Below are positions 50,790-61,892 of a DNA stretch of 64,000 nt, piece by piece. The stretch is from Oscheius onirici (Eukaryota; Nematoda; Chromadorea; Rhabditida; Rhabditidae). Within the stretch, counting starts at the first letter, position 1, and every line of letters starts with the position of its first letter. Under the pieces are notes generated by a model that saw only the letters and a program-made list of their open reading frames with translations, was not told the origin of the DNA and did no database searches. The position numbers and the translations under genes are program-made. Where the stretch lies: positions 3,720,001 to 3,784,000 of the forward strand of contig OW051473.1 of the NCBI GenBank assembly GCA_932521025.1, given 5' to 3'.

Positions 50790-51939
50790 ATGTTACCAGC
50801 TCTTCATGTTAAGATGCCTTGGATCACGCCAGAACGACAGGAACGAGAGACTCGGGCCGGAATCTTCAATCCGAATCATGCTCAGTACACGTCCTGCTGT
50901 CAACGAGTACATACAAACGTGAGTTGTCCTTCCAATTCGAAAGCAATCCTCTTTTGTTTATCTCTCAGTGAAGCGCAACCCCCGTCATTAATTGAGAAGT
51001 TTCGGGTTGCGCACTCGTCCAATAACTTGGGGTCCTGTTCGGCTGAATTCAATTGCAGTCTCAGCGGAAGTAAAGAGTTGAAAGAGAGGGCCATCCTCCC
51101 ACATGTTTGGAGTAGTTAAGAGGGGGAAGCCAATCAAAAGTTGGCTGTTTCTTTAATTTAGACACGTGGCTGTCTTCAACTTGCTAACGAGGTCTCTCTT
51201 CTATCCAACAACTTTTGCCATTGAAAGTAATGGGCGAAGGAAGTTGGGGCTGTAGTTTGGGTGAGGGCTGCTACTTTGTTCGTGTAGAAAAGTACAAAAC
51301 AGATCAAATAACAAGAGAACTGGGCAAAACATTCATGTCCAGGAATACAATTCAGATTGCTTCCATGATAATCGCTTGGTTCCACATTGCAATTTCTTCC
51401 GGATTTCTCGCCTACATCTTCCGCAGCTTGTTGACAGGACACAAACCGCGGTACCACCCTCGGTATAAACTAAAACTTAATCACAGATTCAGCGTTGAGG
51501 GAGGATTCGAAATGTTAATAGCACTTGTTTGTTTAACAGCATCTTCATTATTAGTAGTTGGACTACGATTAGAAAACCGAAAACTAATATTAGTTTACCT
51601 ATATTGTCAGGTAAAACTTGTCTATAAGCTAAAAAACAAGTGTTCAGGTCGTGGCCACGGCAATATTTTTTGTACTTTTCCTTGCCTTAATAATGGGGCT
51701 GAAAGCTGGTGTGCTGGACGACCCAAACCACGATGGATACAACACTCTAGGTATGTCAATATTGTGCAGCTTAACATCCAATACGTTCAGAGGAAGAGTT
51801 TCTCATCATGGTCGAAATCTTCGTCGTGATGTCTGTAGTAATAATCGAAGTCTGGTTCATCAGCATCGTTCTGAAGAGCTACCGTTTCTTCAGTGACAAA
51901 TATCATTATACTGGTGTCGATCGTGAAGCCGCCGTCTAG
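50790..51939 (+). CDS. Four-transmembrane protein, LAPTM4-like
   Basis: Exon 1 encodes MLPALHVKMPWITPERQERE, then NPNHAQYTSCCQRVHTN, ending in phase 0 at AAC|gtgagt (50920). It joins in frame after a 435-bp intron to IASMIIAWFHIAISSGFLAY (51356, TM1). TM2 is MLIALVCLTASSLLVVGLRL, TM3 is VVATAIFFVLFLALIMGLKA, and TM4 is IFVVMSVVIIEVWFISIVL. The Cys-Cys pair followed by H-T just before TM1, and the four-helix layout, resemble LAPTM4-type lysosomal proteins and their nematode relatives. The cytoplasmic end reads SDKYHYTGVDREAAV. Two introns are very short (about 36-37 nt), and one at about 51455 can be kept or removed without breaking frame. The family call is tentative; the membrane topology is well supported. 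Confidence 0.68.
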
Positions 51940-51986
51940 TCCGTTTCTCAGGAATCATGTGCATTTGTATTTGAATGGAATGTCAG

Positions 51987-51992
51987 AATAAA
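51987..51992 (+). terminator. Poly(A) signal of the four-TM gene
   Basis: AATAAA lies 48 nt after the stop codon. Confidence 0.6.
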
Positions 51993-52011
51993 CCTGTGAT
52001 ATACCAGATTT

Positions 52012-52017
52012 TTTATT
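52012..52017 (-). terminator. Poly(A) signal of the NDRG gene (candidate)
   Basis: TTTATT on the plus strand is AATAAA for the minus-strand NDRG gene, 211 nt past its stop. It lies only about 20 nt from the signal of the opposing gene. Confidence 0.45.
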
Positions 52018-52227
52018 CTAAAAACCAAAAATAGGCTTACAAATACATTTAGAAAGGAAGAGAAAAGAGTATCGCGTTAAAGAATGCAATGTACAAGACA
52101 GGAGAGAGACAGATGGCTGCATAGGAGCTGCAATCGAGACTGCATCAGCTCTGTCCAGAATCAAAACCGTCAAATGGAACATTTTCTAAGGAGAGTGAGT
52201 TTTTGGGGAGAAGTTAACAACGACAGC

Positions 52228-54928
52228 TTAGCTCGAAGGAACAGGAGCAAGCTGAGGGGTCTGTGTGACGGAGAGACGACGCGGACGATCAGCCTCCTCC
52301 ATAGAGCTGGACAGGGTGCGCTGTCTCTCCATTCCGGGGATGGCAACTCCGGAAAGAACGCCACAACCTTTGCAGAGAAGGATCAAGGAACGGGCCAGAT
52401 TGTCGGGCTGAAACTCATTATAAGTTTGCAAAAAACACTTGATAAGCAATAAAATTGTCATATGCTCCAGTGATAAGAACAATCTTTGATTCCCAGAAGC
52501 AATTACAAACTTACAGCTTCGACCATGACGTCAGCAACATTGTCCACAACGAGAAGAGTAGTCTTCTTCTTGTTCATGGACTTGTGAGTGGTATAGACGG
52601 TGTGAAGGTGAGATGCCTTGGAACCAGAAACCAGAAGAACATCGACGCTAAACTTTTGTTTCAAAAATATTAGTGTCTACACTCACGTGTCCAGCTTAGT
52701 TCCAACAGTTGAGCTAAGGTCAGTTCTCTTGGTGAAGGCCATCAAGTACTTGCTCAAGTTCCGGGGATTGAGAGTAGCCTTCAGTTCATCAATGTAACCT
52801 TGACGTTCCTTCTTGTCACTCTGGAATTGTCATTGAAATTTTCGTTCGAGAGTAGCTTGAATGAAGAACGACGATCACGTCATGCCCACAAATTGAGGAG
52901 ACTAATAAAAAGGGGTCTATAACAAGATTCGCCGCCTGAAAAGCACTAGCTCACAAACTACTAAAACTTACATCACCGAACTGAAGACAAACCGGAAAGG
53001 TCACTAATAGGAAAGGGTTTCTAACTTACCGCTCCGAATTTGTGAGTAATGAGATACTCCCACGCTCCGTCGGTCATGATGTCGTTCTCAAGACGAAGGT
53101 TCATCACCTGCAGCAATTTTTTATTCAAAACAGCCTCTAGTTTTTTCTACCTTCTCCTTGCAGTACTCGATAATTCCAGCAGTGGTTGAGGTGCAGTGGA
53201 CGAGGACGATTCCGTTAATCTTGTTAGGGTATTGCATCTAAACCACTTTTTATCGACGACATACTCGAAAGCGTACGGCAAAGCGGCAGATAATGTTGGC
53301 TCCAACTCCTTCTCCGAAGGCAATACATGCTTTGACGTCAAACTTCTCCAGAACACAGGACAGATCTTCTCCGATCTGGTCGAGGGTGGGAAAACTGTAA
53401 ACAAGTGTAATTGCCGTGTTTATAAGCAATAAAATGTTGAACTTCTTATCAAAACGTACTCTCCGATGTAGTCCGCGGCGTTGTTCTCCTGGCCAGGAAC
53501 ACAGACGTGCATGAAAATAGCCTTGTCGCGAACAGAAGCCATCGAAGGATGGTTGACGAAGCGGACAAACGATTTATCTGAAATTTTTTAGTTTCTTGAT
53601 CTCTTTAAAATTTCGAGTGCTCCCTAGCTTTAACTCAATGACCCTTAAGGATGTATACTTGTTTATTTCTATCTATAGCTTGTCAAGTCACAAGTTTTCG
53701 CACATGTTGTTGAGCCCCCTCAACCCTAATAATTTTCGACGTCTATATTTAAAGTCCTTTCCGAGGACTTGGATCTTTTACAATGGGTTTAATCCTAAAG
53801 CACTCATCGTTTGAAATGCTGCAGCGGATTGCATTTCAAATGACGTTATTGAATTTCTCTTTGAAACTGATAACTCACGATTGGTTCCGATATCATGACA
53901 CGTCAGAATGAACGTTTTTCCAGCGCGTTCCTCAAGGTTTCCCTGAACATAAACATGGAGAACTCCACAGTTGTGCGATTGAACAGCAATCATCTGAAGT
54001 TTTGAAATAAGAATTGAATCTAAACATGGCTCTACCTGAAGCTCTTCTGCCATCTTTGTAACTTCGCGTTCTCTTTCAGCGTATGGATCTGAAAACGGGA
54101 CTCTGGTTACGAAAAGACATCAAGTGGACGAGACTTTTTGCGTATCCAAGGCAACGATTTCATACACGGAGTTTGTATTGTAAAACAGCGAATTGGGAGA
54201 GCAGAGACTAATCGCATTGAAAATTTGGCCCCCAAACGACTAGTGTATTTACTGCTCGCTCAGCACTCGCAAATATAATCAACGGTCCGAGTAGAGCAGA
54301 TGTTTTGCTAGCTGGAAGACACACACGTGACCCTTTCTCTGTTTGGCGCACACGCAAATCGTGCAAAGATGTTCGTCTTCAAATTTGTAAAGAGGATCTA
54401 GGACTTATGCAAGTATGATTGCGCTTAGAACGAAATTCTATGAAGAGAATACCCACGAGACAGAGTCACGTTTGAACGCATGGCAACACGTTGAGCATTC
54501 ATAAGAGATTCCCGTCCTCCTACTGAAACATTCGTGGACAAACAACAAATATTCTCGAACTGTGGACTGATATCTGGAGCGCCAAAACAAATAATGGAAC
54601 GGATTAGCTGAAAGTGTTTTTGTTGTGAGGGGAAGGAGACCACACTGAAGCGGATATTTTGGAGAACGCCGAAACAGCAGTAAAGGGTCTGCTCAAGTGA
54701 CATATAAGACAATAAATGCTCGTCGGAAGAAAGTATTGCAGCTAAAAGAGCTATTGCTTATGTGGAGGGGCAGAGAGTCAACAAAATGGTTTTAGCGTAG
54801 CGCACGTCGCGAGAACACAATGCCCACACTGTCGAAAACTAAACAAATGGCACTGGAGTCAGACTTCAGTCTTACTGAAGGAAAAGGAACTCACTTTCAT
54901 CAATGCTGGCTAGTCGTTTTACGGGCAT
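52228..54928 (-). CDS. NDRG (N-myc downstream-regulated) family protein
   Basis: NDRG proteins have an inactive alpha/beta-hydrolase fold and act in stress, trafficking and growth control. The start MPVKRLASIDE (54928) lies on its own exon and splices in frame across about 0.8 kb to NPYAEREREVTKMAEELQ (phase-checked). Then come FILTCHDIGTN (the family HDIG/N motif, around 53900), FMHVCVPGQENNAADYIG, DQIGEDLSCVLEKFDVKACI and AFGEGVGANIICRFA. The last is the family's degenerate nucleophile elbow (G-E-G-V-G, no Ser). Further on are YPNKINGIVLVHCTSTTAG and VDVLLVSGSKASHLHTVYTT. The tail contains PGMERQRTLSSSMEEADRPR, a Ser/Thr-rich stretch like the SGK/GSK3 sites of NDRG1, and the stop is at 52228. 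Length near 350 residues fits. An internal ATG (54053) may serve a shorter isoform. Confidence 0.92.
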
Positions 54929-56586
54929 TTTTGCTTTGTGGGATGAAGTGACCTATCGCAAAGAGCCGGGGCACTGTTTACAATCTGACCCTTTATAACC
55001 ACTTTGAGCCATTGGGGACTGATAAGGACAATTAGAGCGATAGTGTCCGTGATAGGCAAGCCTGCAAGCACAAGCAAAAAGCCGCATAGGGGCTTGTTAT
55101 TTTCAAGAAATATATTTACCCCTCTCCGACCTAAATTCAAAATATTTATTTGTTTATCGAAGGTGTGCGAGCAGTTGAAGCGGTAACAGAAAACAGCCAA
55201 CTGGGTGGCATGCGGGAAAAAAGACGCCTCATGTGAGAGCTCGTTGCGAAAGATGTAAACACTGAAAGCTACTAAATTTCCTTTGATGCAATTGTGATGA
55301 AAGCTTCTTTTCTGGAATCTGTGTCAAAAATGGGAGGCAAGCAAAGACGAAGGATCAATCCACGTCAGAAACTCCTATTTCAAAAGTTCGGTCAGGAGAA
55401 GATTTTTTATTGAAAGTCCTCGTATAACGATAAACCTTAGTTCAGGATTTACTCACATATTTCGCGACTAATCATATTTTTGAAATATGGCTGATGTTAG
55501 AAGAAAGTTAGCGCGCAAGTTGTTGGCAATGTGTCGTAAATCTCTTGAAAAAAAGATATAGCAAAAAAAGTGAGACCGACGATTGAAGGAAAGCCGGAGA
55601 ATGCCAAATATGAACCATCAAACGATTGGAAAGCCTACCAACGTCTGACAGACTTTGCAAACGTAAAGGCCAAATTGGATTTTTCCCGGTTGCAGTCGAT
55701 GAAAGGAAGCGCGTGAGATGTGCATTATGGAAAGAGAACGGAATGTATAAGAGAGTGAATTTTATATTCTTGGGATACCCTCAAAACACATCCGAAAGAC
55801 GGTGACCGAAAGACCGAAAGACGCCATGGAATTGAAGTTGAGAGAGAATAAAACAGATCGGCAAAAACGAACCCCGGGGGAGCAGGTGGTACACAGCTGA
55901 GCTCAATAAGAGATAAACAGAGGTCAGTGATGAGCTCTCAGTGAACGCTCACTGTTTATATTTTTGTAGAAAATAGTCATCAAATTTCTCTTCGAAGCAG
56001 TGACATTATCTTCAGGTTTTAGAGATCTTAAAAAATCTGAAAAAGAACAGAAAAAGAGTTGCGACTGGGGACCACCCAGTGTCTGATTGTCAAATGAGCT
56101 TTGCTCTAAACGACTGTGTGTCAGATTAATGCAGCAATTGGAAGGGGTGCAGGCTGTGGCATTGATCCGCGCTGAGGGGACTCTCACAAACACCCGACTG
56201 CCTCTTGACCACATGGCCGGGTAGCGGCAACAACAACTTTGTCCAAAGCCGAGTCTCAAGGCGCTGCGCGTCTTCCAAAATAGTAGTAATCTGGAAGGGT
56301 TTACCCTTTTCGCTAAAAAAACTGCTAGATACGGATACAAGATTCTTCACTTGTGGAAATGAACGTCTGCTGATAGGGAGTGGCAGAGATGCGACTTTCG
56401 CGAAAACAGAAAGTTTACTCTTACCTTATGACTGTGTGCTTTCGGTCGACATAGGTCAGGCGCCACGAACAACAACAGTCTTAGACAGTTGGTTTATTCA
56501 CAACCGGCACACAGTAAATAAAGGATTATTAAATAGTTTTTCGAATGGTGATATGAATTTGTATATAAAACGAGATCCGAAAGTAG
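54929..56586. other. Intergenic
   Basis: This is the upstream region of NDRG and the 3' flank of the ADISSP-like gene. The plus-strand frame at 56205-56615 is antisense to the next gene's 3' end and shows no domain. A TTTATT at 56493-56498 could be the poly(A) signal of the minus-strand gene at 56587. Confidence 0.4.
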
Positions 56587-57156
56587 TTACGCCGAGTCTT
56601 CCGACAGAGTCGTAGCTGGCAGAGCTTCCAACATTTTCACACCAGATTTGAGATACGGCGTTCCTTCTTCTAGACCTACAACTTTATTATTTAACCAAAA
56701 AAAGAAAAATTCTTACCGAGTATGTTGGCGTGAATAATCACACTGTACTGCTGGTTAGCTTTCTGGAAAGTGAGCATCGTTTCCTGTGTTCCCTTCACAT
56801 TTCCAAGAGTCAGCAATACGTTGGCAGTGGAACTTGTCTTGTTCTCTTAAATTTTGCTTAAATGAGTGAATGATTATGATTGACTTACCATTTCGAGACA
56901 AGCTTTCTAGAACAGCTCCGAAAACATCCAAGCCGGCGATTGCCATCGGAAGTTGGATGGTTGCATCGGGAACTTCCAGAGAAATTCGGTACTTGTGAAA
57001 GCACTGAAAAAAAAGTGAAATTATAAGTAAAACACCAACCTGAAGAAATCCGATATTGCACTTTACCGAAAACTCTTGAACGTCTTCTACCTTGATGTCG
57101 CCTTCGTGGCATTTCTCCTCCTCGGGCGTCTCGACAAATTTAACATGGCCTGTCAT
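56587..57156 (-). CDS. Adipose-secreted signalling protein (C20orf27/ADISSP)-like
   Basis: This is a small single-domain protein of about 150 residues. The start MTGHVKFVETPEEEKCHEGD (57156) is followed by SVKCNIGFLQ, then CFHKYRISLEVPDATIQLP, VLLTLGNVKGTQETMLTFQ and GTPYLKSGVKMLEALP, ending at 56587. The order GFLxxxHxYxI, then GTPxLxxGVK at the C-terminus, matches the C20orf27/UPF0687 family. The human member is reported as a secreted adipose factor, although it has no clear signal peptide, and this protein has none either. Four exons join with frame-consistent introns. The function in invertebrates is unknown. The similarity is across the whole length but weak, so the call is moderate. Confidence 0.7.
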
Positions 57157-59166
57157 TTCTGAAATGACGTTCGAACAAGTCTAAATATAACGGAAGAATG
57201 ATGCACTCTTGTCAATGAAGAGAGGCTAAATTGAGGTAACACAAAATAGCAGTCTTTGTAAACATTGGAGGTACTTATGGCAGTGAGCCTAGGTAATCAA
57301 TGAGCCGTGACCCCACAGTTGTGCGATAGGGATAACAACAGAAAACTACCTGGAAGTATGCCAACGCCCGGTTGTTTACAAGCGGAGAAAGGATGAGATT
57401 AAGACAAGATCTTGGAAAAAAAGGTGAACATACCAAGAAGCTAATTCGCTGGGCGTTCAAGACAACGGGAGGAACTGAAATGGAATAATGTGAGTCAATG
57501 TCCGCGTATACAATCGATACTTCGAGGTCGACTGGAGAAATCAAAGAACGGAACACAAAACTTCAGCCAAATCTTTGTACAAGTGATACAAATGAAAAGG
57601 TTGCCTTTCTGGACAAAGAGTGTGTGAACAATGAGCGTACTAATGACCACAAAAACAAGGTGTGGCGTTTGAACAAAGCACGTGGTCATGGATGCTAGTA
57701 TATGAGGAATATCTGGGAAAAGTGTCTATTTGACGGAACAGTAGGCCGAGAACTGGTTAGGCAATCTTTGAATCCGTATCTGGTTATAGAAACCTGTGGG
57801 AGGGACAGTGTGACGTGACTAACGAGAGGGAACTTTTATAGAACGGGCCGATTTCTCCAAATGGGCTTTGAAAGATGTTCACGAGAGAAAAACAATCTGT
57901 GTCACAGACAAACAAGGAAAGAATGTAAACTAAAGACGGAGAAGTCAATAAGTGCCGCCAAAAAAGGAATCCCTAGAGAGGGGTCTAATGGCAGTGAATA
58001 TTAATGCGAGATGAGCTGAGAAGAGCTCGTTCCGAGAGCTCCAGTTAGGACAAATTTAGTTCATTTGCTGATCTCGTCTAGACGAGCATGGCACGGAGAG
58101 GCTACGAGATGTTTAAAATAGTCATCATTTGAAGCTATTGATGGAGGAAAGAGAACGTAAACAATGAGCGGAGAAGAGCTGACCTGCGAAAATTTGAATA
58201 ATGGAGTATAAGGCGAAACGAACCGAGAAACTGGACTAGGTGTGTGAGCGAAAAACAGGCATTGACACTCGCAAAACAGATATACGCCTTTCTTACGACG
58301 GTAACAAAATATTTGCCCCGGACAATCGAAGACCAAGAAGTGAATGTGGACTTTCTGGTTCGATACATAATTGGTGTGGCCTTGAACTGCCCAATTGAAC
58401 CCTATACATTTGTTTGCTTCTTCTCTGGATTAGGCTCACGCTTTTCAGAGAGGCGGAATAATCGAGTTAGAAAGGTATTGGGTGGTTAGAATTGAACGAA
58501 ATGTGATTGTGTGCACAATAGCTGGGTTCCAAATCGGTTTATTGGAAAAAGGACACAATTCACGAAACTTCACAGTCGATAAAAACAGTTCAACAGAAAA
58601 GACAAGAATTCCATTCTTAGTATCAATCACGATATCCGGTCTTCCTATAAGAGCCATGAGCATTTTTCTCGAAAGTTTGAGGAAAGCGAAGGAAAGTCAC
58701 GGTTCTGACTTGGGTAGGATGACCAACTGATGAGGTTGTCCAGTAACAACAAGTGGTCGCACGTGATAAGAATAACAACACGGATAAAGGGCTCTGTGCG
58801 AAGGGTGAGGGAAACGGGTTGGGCAATTGGCTAAAACTAGAAAAAATGCAGAAAGACAAGATACAGATGAGTAGAGAAGGCGCCGAGCGGATTACATGAA
58901 AGGGCTTCGATGAGCCTTTGCTCGTTTGAATCTAATAAATTTACGCCAAACCGGGAGATAAATCAGCAATGATTCTCAGCTCCAACTCATCAGTGTAACA
59001 ATAATTTAAAGGGTGAATAGAACCTAATAAGGTGAAGAAGATTGGACTTCTCTTACAGCTGACAACGTGCCCGGGGGAACAAATTTTTTAAAGGCTTTCT
59101 TGTTTTTGCTGTGTTTTTGGTTTTTGGATAGTTAGTAAAGGAATATCACAAAGAGGAAAAAGGGGA
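57157..59166. other. Intergenic
   Basis: No supported gene was found. Overlapping ORFs at 58061-58368 and 58623-58859 have no family match. Confidence 0.4.
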
Positions 59167-61892
59167 TTAGTCGTCCCATTTGACGGCGGATTTCTTGGCT
59201 GCTGAAAAGAATGGATTTGGATTGACTGCACAAGGATTCCTACCTCGGGCTTCGCTCAACTCGTGTCGCTCAACTTGCTTCTTCTCTTGACTAACATTCG
59301 CCTTCACTCCCAGAGCACCTTCCACCATTCGACGAGCTACTCCAACATGAGTCTTTGGACGATTTCTAAAATGGGTGGAAATGAACCTAGGAAAATTCGC
59401 TCACTTTTTCGGCTCAAGAGCCTTTTTTTGTTCCAACGCCATCTTTTGGACGTTGATTGGAGAATAGACCAGGGAGCGTAGACGCAACCAGGGATGCTTT
59501 GATAAGATCAAGGCATCTTTTGCTGAAAGTTAGTTTTTTGGAAACTATCCAATCAGTATTACCTTGTTTCTCAGTCATGAAGGACACAAAGACGATTTTT
59601 CGCTCCACCCACTTGACAATAGCAGTACCATATCCCATCTCTTCGAGAGCTTGTACAACGTCTTCCTGCATTTTGTACTCGGGGATGGAAAAGGCTTCCA
59701 GAACGTGAGGAATGACTGAAACGCTTCGTAAAGACTGAATTATGCCATTCCTACCGGTCGAATCCCATGAAGGCGGAGGAGCTTCAAAATAGTTAATCGG
59801 CTTCTTAACTTGTTGCTTGGCAGTAGCAGCAGCCGTAACCTTGAGCTCCTGAACTTGACGAGAAAGAGTTTCTTCGTCGATCGTATCCCATGAGTCTTCT
59901 TCCTCCTCCTCCTCCTGGTTGATAGTGGGATTGGACTCCGGACGAGGAGCAGCTTCAAAGCCGGCAGGATTCTCGGGAACGTTCTCCATGTCAAGTTTGC
60001 GAGCAGAGAGCGGCTTCGATAACTTCACCGGAAATGACGGAGCAACGGATTCCGTAGGGGTCCAACCAACGAAAAGACTCTCGACTATGCCTTTAGCGAG
60101 AACCTCGGTCTGGTCGTTAGTTGCCGTATCACAGTCACGCTGAGCAACTGGAGTAGTCAGCACTAAAATGAAAGGTAAAATTAAGAACAACAAAGAAACT
60201 TACAGTCTTCAGCAAAAGAAACGTGTCGAGAACTGTCTTGGAGATTCTGGAATCCAGCTGTTTCACCAACGTCAAAAACGTCGTTTCCACCAGTGGACGT
60301 GTCGGAAAGCGAATCCACGAAATCTGGAATTTATCGATCGGTTTTTTTGGAGGAAGAGCAAGCGATGTCAACAACACGTCAGGGTAAACATGCTTTTGTT
60401 TGAGATAAGCCATTGTAAACAAACCTGGATTGCTCCAGAAAGATTTGGGCTTCCTAGCCAGCGGCTCAGATACCCGACGACTCTTAATAGCAGGCTTCTT
60501 ACGAACTTGCTGCTGCAGAATAGCGTCGGACTTCGGAGTCAGCACTGAAAGTGTTGTTATATAAAAGAAAAAGGTCTCACATGGCTGGAAATTGTGTTCC
60601 GGCTTCAGATGAGTCGGAGTTATAGGACGGCCTTCGTGCAGACTTCCGCTGGAATCCTGCGAGAGCAACTTCTTCACGTAAGGCAATCGTTCTGGACGAT
60701 CCACTGGCGAACAGTAACTCTTTTCTGTGCTCGATCTGGTCGGAGCCTGAAAACGAATACGCTTTTTACTGTATCGATTTGTTATTTGTAGCAGGAAGGC
60801 AAATAGAGGGCCGAGGAAGTCATGTGAATTAGTCAGGAGGTCTCTTAATAGTTACGATAGGAGACTTTGTTTTGCTAGCTGTCATTTTTAATATCGAATA
60901 CATGGGACTGAGAGTGCTTTTTCCGGTGCCCAGTAGATAAGAGGCATCATCGATCGATTGAACGCCCGGCGGCGGGGACACGCGATCTCACCTTGGACGA
61001 CTCGTGGTCGGAGCCTTGGTAAAAGAGTGTTTTTAGGTCACCACTCTGATACATAAGGGTTGCTTTCTGCTGTTCCTCGAAGGACTCGTTGATCCATTGG
61101 ACCTGAAACAGGAAAGTTGCTGTCATAGAAAAAATAATGCATTAGCTACTATCAGCTAAAGAAAAACAAACCTCCAAGTCTTCGGCATCTGCCGGCTCCT
61201 GTGGTGGTTCTACGGACTGGCAGCCGCTGGATAGTTTGCTAGATTGAGCCGGCGAAATATGACCAGCAACTAGTGGACTCGACTGATTTCTCTCCAGACG
61301 AATGTGCATCTCTTTAGCTTCGAAATCTTGACAAGAACTGGGAAGATTGGAGAGAATGCCGTCTGCTTCTTCATCGTCGAGGTCTTCTTCGCAAACTGAA
61401 GAAGTGCTCGGGACTGAAATTTCAAAAAATAGAAAACCGCACGAATAGGAATGAAACCTTTGTGAGTCTCCGAGTTGTTATTGGTGCCGACAACAGGATC
61501 GTTGTACAGCGTCGGCTCAGGACAGGCATACTCCTTCTCGAGATCCTCGAGTAGGTGCCTGAACTGGCCGGACCCGTAAGAAGTGGAGGCTAGGCTGGCA
61601 TCCGTGAACAGATTCGACGTGTTCCAACTCTGCTCTGACAGACTCATCCTGAAAGAAAATGATGGGTTTAATTGCAGTCGCATGTCTAACAAGCAAATAA
61701 ATAAGAGCGGAATCGGCGCTGATATCATTTCCTTCAAATTAAATTAACCCCGTTACAACATCCTTGCTCATTATCCACCCCTACAATGACGGATACTGAA
61801 AAAATGACCGAAACTAAAGAAAAAATAATAAACCGTTTAACTTACCCAGAAAGACTCTGGTTGTTGAGCGCGTCAAAGTTAAGTGTGGACAT
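59167..61892 (-). CDS. R3HCC1/R3HCC1L-like protein
   Basis: The N-terminal part is long and disordered. The start MSTLNFDALNNQSLSG (61892) joins in frame to MSLSEQSWNTSNLFTDAS (61647), then acidic and basic stretches follow (for example EDLDDEEADGILSNLP and ALEEMGYGTAIVKWVERKIV). The recognisable domain is near 59740-59500: SVIPHVLEAFSIPEYKMQED, then VSFMTEKQ spliced to AKDALILSKHPWLRLRSL. This is an RRM-like fold found at the C-terminus of R3HCC1 and R3HCC1L. It ends in ARRMVEGALGVKANVSQEKK and the stop at 59167; an R3H domain was not found. The start is uncertain because further 5' exons (61980, 62120) look spliced and could be untranslated. R3HCC1L in mammals has no well-established role, so function is open. 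Confidence 0.62.

Noticed and set aside
56205-56615. 136-residue plus-strand ORF
   Set aside because: It overlaps the 3' end of the ADISSP-like gene in antisense and has no recognisable domain.
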